Shown here piece by piece: positions 1 through 5,007 of a stretch of DNA of 20,511 nt. Source of the DNA: a virus. Both the position numbers and the translations under genes were made by a program. Every line of letters starts with the position of its first letter. Positions within the stretch are counted from its first letter, which is position 1. A model generated the notes under the pieces. That model worked only from the letters and a program-made list of their open reading frames with translations, made no database searches and had not been told where the DNA came from. The stretch spans positions 1 to 20,511 of the IMG/VR virus record IMGVR_UViG_3300046648_000212. The stretch is one strand, 5' to 3'.

Positions 1-48
1 GCGGATGAAGTCAACGCCAGCCAACCGAACGCAGCGGAGGTCGCATGA
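1..48 (+). CDS. 3' end of an upstream early gene (partial)
   Basis: The reading frame is open from the first base of the window and ends with TGA at 46-48, giving a 15-residue tail that ends in NAAEVA. Its stop overlaps the ATG of the next gene in an ATGA arrangement, the same coupling used throughout this operon, so it is probably the end of a real gene that begins outside the window. Nothing can be said about its function. Confidence 0.45.
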   Translation, partial: ADEVNASQPNAAEVA

Positions 49-227
49 TCCCCAGCCCCGACCAAGTAGGCAAAGAGCGCGCCCGCGGCAACTGCACGTC
101 GCGCGGCCCAGACTTCACCTTCCACTGCGCTAAGTGCCAGCAGCGCAAGGGACTCACCGGAAGCAAGAATATCGGCCGCAAGCGGTGCTGCGCTGATTGT
201 GTGGCGCATGAACTCAACCCCAACTGA
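45..227 (+). CDS. Small Cys-rich (putative zinc-binding) phage protein
   Basis: A 60-residue protein. It contains C17, a CxxC pair (C28, C31) and a CCxxC cluster (C48, C49, C52), a spacing that suggests a small treble-clef or zinc-ribbon fold. The start is supported by a GGAG(G)-like Shine-Dalgarno sequence about 5 nt upstream and by the ATGA overlap with the preceding frame. It is the first of several Cys-rich mini-proteins in the same early operon. I do not recognise the family. A nucleic-acid-binding or host-modulating role is a guess from the zinc-ribbon pattern only. Confidence 0.65.
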   Translation: MIPSPDQVGKERARGNCTSRGPDFTFHCAKCQQRKGLTGSKNIGRKRCCADCVAHELNPN

Positions 228-237
228 AAGGGATGCC

Positions 238-354
238 ATGAAAAACAAACCGCAAACCGGCCCGAACTGGGGCCTGATCATCCTGGTGATCGTGGTGCTT
301 GGCCTGTGGACCGGCGCTATGGTCGACGTATATGTTGAATGGAGTGCAGCGTGA
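238..354 (+). CDS. Single-pass small membrane peptide (38 aa)
   Basis: A 38-codon frame with ATG at 238 and TGA at 352-354, shorter than most gene finders report. The N-terminus is polar and basic (MKNKPQTGPN), followed by one strongly hydrophobic stretch at residues 11-31 (WGLIILVIVVLGLWTGAMV) and a short acidic tail, which is the layout of a single-pass inner-membrane peptide. An AAAGGGATG-like ribosome site lies just upstream. Its stop overlaps the start of the next gene as TGATG, a translational-coupling signature that supports it as a real gene. Function unknown; small membrane peptides in phage early operons are often superinfection-exclusion or host-modulation factors, but nothing here proves this. 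Confidence 0.6.
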   Translation: MKNKPQTGPNWGLIILVIVVLGLWTGAMVDVYVEWSAA

Positions 355-1775
355 TGGACATCAAGAAATTGAAGGACGCGGCCGACGCCGCCGCAGGCGA
401 CGTCAACTGGCCGTCCGCGCAGCAGGACTTCGTCAAGCAAGCGACGCCGGCCGCCGTGCTGGAGCTGATCGCCCTGGTAGAGCGGCAAGAGGCCGAGCAC
501 CTGGCCACGCACCGCAAGCTGGCCGCCGAGACGCTGCGCGCAGATCAAGGCTGGCAGCGCTACGAGGAAGCGAACGCGGACCGTAACCAGCTGCGTGCGG
601 CCATGGTCGTGCAGGCACAGTGCGCAGCGCCGGATGAGCGCGCTGCGTTTGAGGCGTGGGCTGGCATCGAATATCGCAACGCGATCTACTACGACACCAT
701 TGAATTCCAGCATGGTCTGAACGCATGGCTGGCCCGCGCAGCCCTCGCAGCACAGCCAGCGAAGGCGGAAGCGCAGCAGCCTTGCGTTTATTGCCATGGC
801 AATGACGGCCAGCATGACGCGGCCTACCCGCATCCATCTAAGAATTATGAAGGCCGTATGTACGGCGGCGCGGTGCCGGGGTTCAAAGAAGGCGACTCGG
901 CATTCATCGCAATCGGAAAGATCCTTGACCACCTCTCCCAAATCCAGATGCTATGGGGGCTTGGTGAGCCCGGCGCGCTTATCCGCTTCAGCGAAGTAAG
1001 CAATACTCTGTTTGCCGCCTCCAAAGTTTATTCCGCCACCCCGGCCCCAGCCATGTGCGAGGAACTGCCGCTACCGGAAAGCTGCGATGGTGTGGCGCTG
1101 TTTTGGACTGAGCCGGAAGCAAAGGCAATCCGCGCCTACGGCCGCGCCTGCATGGCCCTGCGCCAGCCTGGCGCGCCGACCGCAGATCCCGACCGCCAAG
1201 ACGAGGCGCACAAACTGGCGCGCATCCTGTTCGGGATGGTGGAAGGAGGCGGCCCAGGTGAAGGCGTCAATATCTACTCAGAAGGCTATAGCGCGCCCGA
1301 TGGTGATGTGTATGTGCATCGCGCCGCCGAGTTGCTGATCGAGCAGGCCGCCGAGAGCAAAGAGTTGACGCGCTATGTTGATGCGTTTGCGCGGACTACC
1401 CCCCAGCCTGCCCCAGCACAGCCAGTAGCAGCGCAAGGGGAGCCGGTGGCGCATGTTGTCGATGTTGACCACGGAAATAACGAGTCGATCATCAGCATTG
1501 CACTGGACGTTGGTACGGATATCTACACCGCCCCGCCACCTGCACCAGTTGCCGTGCCTGCCGACGCGCAAGGCATCATCACGGCGGCGGAATTCATCGA
1601 GAAACGCGCCGAGGAGTACATTCAAGAGCATGCCGACACCGAGCATGACACTGGCGCTGTGGTCTTCCACTGTGGCGAAGCTGGCCGCGAGTACCACAGT
1701 GGGCTTGTCGAACTGGCCGAAGAAATCCGCGCCCTGGCTGTCCCATCTGCTCCAGTAGGAAGTAGCCATGGCTAA
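354..1775 (+). CDS. Mosaic Ead/Ea22-like phage early protein
   Basis: A 473-residue protein if it starts at ATG 354, which overlaps the upstream stop (TGATG) and has GGAG about 9 nt upstream; an in-frame ATG at 339 is less likely. Residues 1-45 (LKDAADAAAGDVNW ... ATPAAVLELIALVE) match the N-terminal pattern of Ead/Ea22-like phage proteins. Later blocks look like shuffled modules: an AAFEAWAGIEYRNA ... LNAWLARAAL block at 97-132, a CVYCHGND zinc-knuckle-like stretch at 144-151, a LARILFGMVEGGG block near 288-300, and a low-complexity EPVAHVVD ... IYTAPPPAPV linker at 363-400 typical of Eaa-type proteins. These proteins are non-essential early products of lambdoid phages; the biochemical role is unknown. 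Family assignment is by remembered sequence pattern, not by a search. Confidence 0.6.
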   Translation: MDIKKLKDAADAAAGDVNWPSAQQDFVKQATPAAVLELIALVERQEAEHLATHRKLAAETLRADQGWQRYEEANADRNQLRAAMVVQAQCAAPDERAAFEAWAGIEYRNAIYYDTIEFQHGLNAWLARAALAAQPAKAEAQQPCVYCHGNDGQHDAAYPHPSKNYEGRMYGGAVPGFKEGDSAFIAIGKILDHLSQIQMLWGLGEPGALIRFSEVSNTLFAASKVYSATPAPAMCEELPLPESCDGVALFWTEPEAKAIRAYGRACMALRQPGAPTADPDRQDEAHKLARILFGMVEGGGPGEGVNIYSEGYSAPDGDVYVHRAAELLIEQAAESKELTRYVDAFARTTPQPAPAQPVAAQGEPVAHVVDVDHGNNESIISIALDVGTDIYTAPPPAPVAVPADAQGIITAAEFIEKRAEEYIQEHADTEHDTGAVVFHCGEAGREYHSGLVELAEEIRALAVPSAPVGSSHG

Positions 1776-2016
1776 GAAATTCACCCCGTGGTTCAAGATG
1801 AACCAAAACCCGGTGCGTACAGGTGAGTACGAAGGTCTCGCATCGCTCGGCGGTCATCGCCTTGTCGTTCATTGGCGTCGCTTGCAAGACACTGACAAGT
1901 ACGACTGGTACTTTGAAAAAGGATCACTTGGCCCGTTCAATCTGTGGGAATCGGCGCGGCGTCATATGACGGCATGGCGCGGACTTACATCACCAGCACC
2001 GAAAGGACAGCCATGA
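1768..2016 (+). CDS. Small conserved phage protein ending in a WRGL motif
   Basis: An 82-residue protein starting MAKKFTPWFKMNQNPVRTGEYE. It overlaps the end of the Ead-like gene by 8 nt and has an AGGAAG ribosome site about 6 nt before the ATG. The pattern tPWF ... P.R.G.YE near the N-terminus, aromatic residues in the middle (KYDWYFEKG) and WRGL near the C-terminus recalls a family of small hypothetical proteins in phage accessory operons. No catalytic motif, signal or membrane segment is visible. Its TGA overlaps the next ATG as ATGA, so it belongs to the same translationally coupled operon. Function unknown. Confidence 0.65.
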   Translation: MAKKFTPWFKMNQNPVRTGEYEGLASLGGHRLVVHWRRLQDTDKYDWYFEKGSLGPFNLWESARRHMTAWRGLTSPAPKGQP

Positions 2017-2540
2017 GCATGCATATCGAAAACTGCCCTTTCTGCGGCAGCGCAAATGTTAAGCCCTATGAGCACATCAACGAGCCTACAGACAGTTATT
2101 GCCAGTGCGCCGACTGCGGCACCATCGGGCCGTCTGGAAAGGAATCCAGCAAGGATTCTGCTATCGTCGCGTGGAACCTCCGCGCAGCCCTCCAGGCGCA
2201 GCAGGGCGAAGCCAAAGATGCGCCAACACCGGCCACGCTGAGCAAGTCGCAGATTGATGCAATTGTGTACCAGTGTCGGCAGTCTGGTAGCGACACCACT
2301 TACGATATCGTTGCTGCTTGTCTCGCCGCTGCCGGTAGCAGCCAAGGGCAGGATGGCAAGGATGCTGAGCGGTATCGCTTCCGTAAGTCATTCCTGCAAA
2401 CCGGTGGTTGTGTAATGTGGACGGCGAGCGCATGCCAGTATCGCAAGAGCGGTGAGTTGGTTTCTATGGGGAAAAGCGAAGAGGATGCCATAGACGCCGC
2501 TATCGCCGCCCTGGCCGCTAAGGAGGCGAAAAATGGCTAA
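2013..2540 (+). CDS. Lar-family zinc-ribbon protein with C-terminal extension
   Basis: A 175-residue protein. The start at ATG 2013 is chosen over an upstream in-frame ATG at 1944 because of the ATGA overlap with the previous gene and an AAAGGA site 5 nt upstream. Residues 1-60 form a Lar-type zinc ribbon: CPFCGS (C8, C11), CxCADCG (C30, C32, C35), GP and then AIVAWNLR. The Rac-prophage Lar protein modulates type I restriction to protect unmodified phage DNA. The remaining ~115 residues are a Gln/Ala linker followed by a DAERYRFRKSFL ... EDAIDAAIAAL block seen in other phage early proteins, so this looks like a module fusion. An anti-restriction role is inferred from the family only; many Lar-like proteins are untested. 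Confidence 0.7.
   Translation: MSMHIENCPFCGSANVKPYEHINEPTDSYCQCADCGTIGPSGKESSKDSAIVAWNLRAALQAQQGEAKDAPTPATLSKSQIDAIVYQCRQSGSDTTYDIVAACLAAAGSSQGQDGKDAERYRFRKSFLQTGGCVMWTASACQYRKSGELVSMGKSEEDAIDAAIAALAAKEAKNG
2512..2527 (+). repeat. 16-bp exact repeat (copy 1) at gene junction
   Basis: The sequence TGGCCGCTAAGGAGGC occurs identically at 2512-2527 and 2753-2768. Each copy encodes the (L/M)AAKEA C-terminus of a Lar-like protein and simultaneously supplies the AAGGAGG ribosome site of the gene that follows. Confidence 0.85.
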
Positions 2541-2778
2541 GCCGCTTCCATGCCCATTCTGCGGTAAGGAGCCGCAAGTTGGCCCTGCACGCCCTGAAAT
2601 CGAGGGCAATGCATGGGGCTACGTCGAGTGCATCAACGAGCGATGCCCAGCCCAGCCGCGCGTAAGGGATGGCGCTAATTGCTCGGACGAGCGCGGTTCT
2701 GCTGCTTACAAGGCGCTCGCCGTTCGCCGCTGGAATCGGCGCGTGTCGCCAATGGCCGCTAAGGAGGCAGGGAAATGA
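2533..2778 (+). CDS. Second Lar-family zinc-ribbon protein
   Basis: An 81-residue protein starting MAKPLPCPFCGKEP, overlapping the preceding gene by 8 nt, with an AAGGAGG ribosome site 6 nt upstream. The Lar pattern is visible: CPFC (C7, C10), a second pair C33 ... C38 (VECINERCPAQP), and a terminal AVRRWNRR. It corresponds in length to a minimal Lar domain, unlike its longer neighbour. The C-terminal MAAKEAGK echoes the LAAKEAKNG end of the previous protein, and the DNA there is repeated exactly for 16 bp. The two genes are probably related modules combined by recombination. Role inferred: modulation of host restriction or another zinc-dependent interaction. Confidence 0.7.
   Translation: MAKPLPCPFCGKEPQVGPARPEIEGNAWGYVECINERCPAQPRVRDGANCSDERGSAAYKALAVRRWNRRVSPMAAKEAGK
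2753..2768 (+). repeat. 16-bp exact repeat (copy 2) at gene junction
   Basis: Second copy of the repeat described at 2512-2527. It lies at the same functional position, the end of a Lar-like gene plus the Shine-Dalgarno sequence of the next gene, which suggests exchange of gene modules through these short homologies. Confidence 0.85.
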
Positions 2779-3164
2779 GCTGCGACTGCGATTTCGACAG
2801 CGCTCCAAAAACTTGCACGATGGAGTTGCGCACGGCACGCAAGGAGCACAGGTGCAACGAGTGCTATTGCATGGCGATTCGACCAGGCGAGCAATACGAG
2901 CATGTCTGGGGCGTATGGGATGACGGACCGCGGGTATTCAAGACCTGCCGACGTTGCCTAAACCTACGCCAGTTCATGGAAAAGCATGCCCATTGCTTTT
3001 GCTGGACTTTTGGCGACGTCAGAAGCGCGGCACGTGAAGAGGCACACGAATGGCGCGGCGACACTGGCGGCGACTTGTTCGCGCTCGGCCGTCTGGAAGT
3101 GGCGATTCTGCGCGCACGAAAGTTCTACGCGATTCAGCGCCATATTGTAGTGCCAGCCCAATAA
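2775..3164 (+). CDS. CxxC zinc-finger-like phage protein
   Basis: A 129-residue protein beginning MSCDCDFDSA with ten cysteines, including CNEC (C27, C30, plus C32), a second pair TCRRC (C58, C61) and C74/C76. The first 65 residues look like a two-knuckle zinc-binding domain: RTARKEHRCNEC ... PGEQYEHVWG ... TCRRC. The C-terminal half is helical and charged. ATGA overlap with the previous gene and an AAGGAGG site support the start. Similar small proteins, with a header like 'arkehrC.eC ... I..G..Y', are common hypothetical genes in phage accessory regions. No enzyme motif is visible; a structural zinc site is likely and the function unknown. Confidence 0.65.
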   Translation: MSCDCDFDSAPKTCTMELRTARKEHRCNECYCMAIRPGEQYEHVWGVWDDGPRVFKTCRRCLNLRQFMEKHAHCFCWTFGDVRSAAREEAHEWRGDTGGDLFALGRLEVAILRARKFYAIQRHIVVPAQ

Positions 3165-3191
3165 CCCTTCGCCCACAGGGCACGAAAGAAC

Positions 3192-4463
3192 ATGATGGAC
3201 AACGAAGAATTGAAAGCTGCCGCACTTGCGCTTTACAAACCGCCATTCCGCTTCATCCACGGCTACATCAAGGACGCCGACGAGCAAACAGTGGCAGACG
3301 ACGCCGGTGAAGCAGTAGCCCTGCGCATTCGCGGCTGGGGCCGCATCCAGTACATGCCACACGCGGAAGCCTTGCAGGATACGGCCGGTGAAATCATCGC
3401 CGAGGCATTGACTGAATACTGGGACCGCCGTGCCGCGCCACCAGTAGCCGAAGCCATCCCCGCGCAGGCTGGGGAGTTGGATAAAATTATTGATAAGCGA
3501 GATCAATATCACGACTGGGCCGACAAGTTGGCTGAAGCCATTGCCAAGCGCTTTAACTCAGACATTGGCGAGCATAGCAGCGCGAATTGCCCATGGACCA
3601 ATGCGCTTGAGATTATCGAAGGCATGCCCGCGCAAGTTGGGACCATGGCTAGCATTGATACGCAGGAGTTCCGTGCGGAACTAAACTATTTCCAAGCATC
3701 GTCAGGGCAAAAGAACTATCACGACAGACGCAAATCGCTAATCGCCCACATCAACGCCGCAATGACCGCCTACGGACAGCAGCAGCGCGAGGAAGGGCAC
3801 AACGACATGCACGAGATGGTTGAGCAGCTAAAGAAGGAAGGCGACCGACTGCGCGGCGAGCGTGATATGGCAGTCGAGCGCGCCGAGAAGGCTGAGGCGG
3901 CGCTGACAACCGCTCCGCTCGACATCGACGCCAGCATCGTGACGCTGTCGCAGGCGCGGCGCGAGATTGCGCGGCTGCGGGCGGAGCTGGCGGCCGGGTC
4001 TTTTCAGGCCCGTGTGCAGCCCTGGATGATGGCCTGTTTCGGCGAGATGATCGCCGGCAACCGCGAGGAGCGCAATCACCGATTCCTCGAGGAGGCGCTG
4101 GAGTTGGTCCAGGCATGCGGCTGCACGGCCAGCGAGGCGCACCAACTGGTGGACTACGTGTACGGCCGCGATGTCGGCGAGAAAGCGCAGGAGGTCGGCG
4201 GCGTCATGGTCACCCTGGCCGCTCTGTGCTTGGCGCAGGATCTGGACATGCACGGCGCCGGCGAGACGGAGTTGGCCAGGATCTGGACGAAGGTCGAAGC
4301 GATCCGCGCCAAGCAGGCGGCGAAGCCGAAGTATGGGCCACTGCCCGGCGTGGCGCCGGCGGCGGCCTGCGGCATCTGCAACGACTTCGGCGCCGCATTC
4401 GGGAAGCGCTGCGTGTGCGCGACGGAAAAGAATCAGATTAAATCGGAAGGAAAAGCCGCATGA
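3192..4463 (+). CDS. Mosaic coiled-coil protein with C-terminal dATP/dGTP pyrophosphohydrolase (MazG-like) domain
   Basis: A 423-residue protein. Residues ~272-382 match the dATP/dGTP diphosphohydrolase family (DUF550-type, all-alpha NTP-PPase/MazG-like): REERNHRFLEEALELVQACG carries the metal-binding EExxE (E300, E301, E304), followed by HQLVDYVYGR, QEVGGVMVTLAALC (E334), ELARIWTKV and IRAKQAAKPK. Such enzymes hydrolyse dNTPs to dNMP and pyrophosphate and act in nucleotide-pool control. The N-terminal 270 residues are unrelated: a block at 101-144 (DQYHDWADKLAEAIAKRF ... NALEIIEG), a block at 155-191, and a Glu/Arg-rich coiled coil at ~205-268. A cysteine tail (CGICNDFG ... CVC, 393-409) follows the enzyme domain. 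The usual stand-alone domain is far shorter, so this is a fusion. The ribosome site is weak (GAAAGA); ATG 3195 is an alternative start. Confidence 0.8.
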   Translation: MMDNEELKAAALALYKPPFRFIHGYIKDADEQTVADDAGEAVALRIRGWGRIQYMPHAEALQDTAGEIIAEALTEYWDRRAAPPVAEAIPAQAGELDKIIDKRDQYHDWADKLAEAIAKRFNSDIGEHSSANCPWTNALEIIEGMPAQVGTMASIDTQEFRAELNYFQASSGQKNYHDRRKSLIAHINAAMTAYGQQQREEGHNDMHEMVEQLKKEGDRLRGERDMAVERAEKAEAALTTAPLDIDASIVTLSQARREIARLRAELAAGSFQARVQPWMMACFGEMIAGNREERNHRFLEEALELVQACGCTASEAHQLVDYVYGRDVGEKAQEVGGVMVTLAALCLAQDLDMHGAGETELARIWTKVEAIRAKQAAKPKYGPLPGVAPAAACGICNDFGAAFGKRCVCATEKNQIKSEGKAA

Positions 4464-4660
4464 CCATGACCAAAAAATTTCTCCGCCTGCCCGCCGTGAT
4501 CGAGGCCACTGGCCAATCGCGCAGCACCATCCTCCGCAGGGTTAAAGCTGGCGCCTTCCCTGCTCCAATCCACCTCGGGCCGCGCGCGATCGCCTGGGAT
4601 TCCGCCGACGTGGCGCGCTGGCAAGAGGAATGCATCGCTGCAAGTCGGGCAAACGGGTAA
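4460..4660 (+). CDS. AlpA-family transcriptional regulator / excisionase-like protein
   Basis: A 66-residue protein with the AlpA pattern: FLRLPAVIEATGQSRSTILRRVKAGAFPAPIHLGPRAIAWDSADVARWQEE. Residues 9-30 form a winged helix-turn-helix of the MerR/excisionase superfamily, and GPRAIAW is the family's wing signature. AlpA from the P4-like CP4-57 element activates its integrase/excision system; related proteins act as recombination directionality factors. Its ATG overlaps the stop of the previous gene (ATGA) with an AAGGAAAA site upstream. It is the last gene before the attachment region and lies about 40 bp from the first arm-type repeats, so an excisionase role at attP is a reasonable inference. 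Confidence 0.85.
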   Translation: MTMTKKFLRLPAVIEATGQSRSTILRRVKAGAFPAPIHLGPRAIAWDSADVARWQEECIAASRANG

Positions 4661-4702
4661 TGGCTCAGACGGTTCCAGATGATGTTTTGCAAGGCCACCA
4701 AT

Positions 4703-4727
4703 CTGTAGGGGTAAATGTAGGGGTAAA
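4703..4727 (+). repeat. Arm-type integrase site, left pair (2 x TGTAGGGGTAAA)
   Basis: A 25-bp block that is a preceding C plus two perfect tandem copies of TGTAGGGGTAAA (4704-4715 and 4716-4727). The whole 25-bp block recurs exactly at 4955-4979 on the other side of the tRNA core. Tandem direct repeats flanking a core are the usual form of arm-type sites bound by the N-terminal domain of tyrosine integrases. Confidence 0.8.
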
Positions 4728-4740
4728 TTTCGCTGACAAG

Positions 4741-4766
4741 AAAAAGGCCAGCTCATCGGCTGGCCT
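4741..4766 (-). terminator. Rho-independent terminator downstream of the tRNA-Pro 3' end
   Basis: A perfect 8-bp stem (4745-4752 with 4759-4766, AGGCCAGC/GCTGGCCT) with a 6-nt loop. On the minus strand it is followed by a run of T (complement of 4741-4745). It lies 17 nt beyond the CCA end of the tRNA fragment, the position of a tRNA terminator, so integration would restore both tRNA 3' half and terminator. Confidence 0.75.
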
Positions 4767-4781
4767 AAGTCATTGATTTGT
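4766..4781 (-). promoter_or_regulatory. IHF-like site, left copy (inverted)
   Basis: On the minus strand the sequence reads ACAAATCAATGACTTA and contains a full match to the IHF consensus WATCAANNNNTTR (complement of 4766-4778). The same 16-mer with one difference occurs in the opposite orientation at 4887-4902, so the two form an inverted repeat around the attachment core. A DNA-bending role is inferred. Confidence 0.6.
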
Positions 4782-4782
4782 C

Positions 4783-4827
4783 TGGTCGGGGCGAGAAGAT
4801 TCGAACTTCCGACCCCTTGCACCCCAT
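4783..4827 (-). tRNA. 3' half of tRNA-Pro(GGG): attachment core, not a complete gene
   Basis: Read on the minus strand, the 45 nt consist of an anticodon loop ATGGGGT (anticodon GGG), the 3' strand of the anticodon stem GCAAG, a variable loop GGGTC, a T arm GGAAG-TTCGAAT-CTTCT (one G-U pair), the acceptor 3' strand CGCCCCG, discriminator A and CCA. This matches the 3' half of bacterial tRNA-Pro(GGG). Upstream of the loop the sequence is not tRNA-like, so no D arm or acceptor 5' strand exists here. It is a carried fragment that would rebuild the host tRNA upon integration. Confidence 0.8.
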
Positions 4828-4848
4828 CTGAAATTACGAGTATTTCAG
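4828..4848. repeat. 7-bp palindrome with 7-nt spacer beside the tRNA fragment
   Basis: CTGAAAT (4828-4834) and ATTTCAG (4842-4848) are perfect inverted repeats separated by TACGAGT. They begin at the exact point where tRNA identity ends. The spacing is like that of paired integrase core sites around an overlap region, but this is only a suggestion. Confidence 0.4.
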
Positions 4849-4886
4849 GAGATTCCAGAAGGCATCACGAATCGATTTTTCACCCT

Positions 4887-4902
4887 ACAAATCAACGACT
4901 TA
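4887..4902 (+). promoter_or_regulatory. IHF-like site, right copy
   Basis: ACAAATCAACGACTTA contains a full match to WATCAANNNNTTR at 4890-4902 and is followed by an A/T-rich stretch (AAAAATTTTATTG), as in many strong IHF sites. It lies between the core and the integrase-proximal arm repeats and pairs with the inverted copy at 4766-4781. Confidence 0.6.
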
Positions 4903-4911
4903 AAAATTTTA

Positions 4912-4940
4912 TTGTTCCATAGCATTCCAGGAGGTACACT
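4912..4940 (+). promoter_or_regulatory. Possible integrase promoter
   Basis: TTGTTC (4912-4917) and TACACT (4935-4940) are separated by 17 bp. Transcription would start near 4947, just before the arm repeats at 4955-4979, so bound integrase could repress its own transcription. Matches to consensus are moderate (about 4 of 6 in the -10). Confidence 0.35.
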
Positions 4941-4954
4941 GCAAATTCAAAAAA

Positions 4955-4979
4955 CTGTAGGGGTAAATGTAGGGGTAAA
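4955..4979 (+). repeat. Arm-type integrase site, right pair (2 x TGTAGGGGTAAA)
   Basis: Exact second copy of the 25-bp block at 4703-4727, again with two tandem 12-mers (4956-4967, 4968-4979). It lies 28 bp before the integrase start codon and downstream of the possible integrase promoter. Confidence 0.8.
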
Positions 4980-5007
4980 AATCGAGACCTCCGACCCTTT
5001 ATAAAAA

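Larger units (their letters stand above)
4661..5007. other. attP: Putative complete phage attachment site (attP) region
   Basis: This 347-bp gene-free stretch lies between the AlpA-like gene and the integrase. In order it contains a tandem pair of a 12-bp motif (4704-4727), a terminator hairpin (4741-4766), an inverted IHF consensus (4766-4778), the 3' half of a tRNA-Pro gene (4783-4827), a 7-bp palindrome (4828-4848), a direct IHF consensus (4890-4902), a possible promoter and a second tandem pair of the same 12-bp motif (4956-4979). The layout of arm sites, bending sites and a tRNA-derived core equals that of lambda/P4-type attP. Its role is inferred from layout; no binding data are visible. 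Confidence 0.8.

Noticed and set aside
299-586. 95-aa Arg-rich frame on the + strand
   Set aside because: It is out of frame with the Ead-like gene, has low-complexity Arg/Ala composition typical of GC-rich shadow frames, and lacks a ribosome site.
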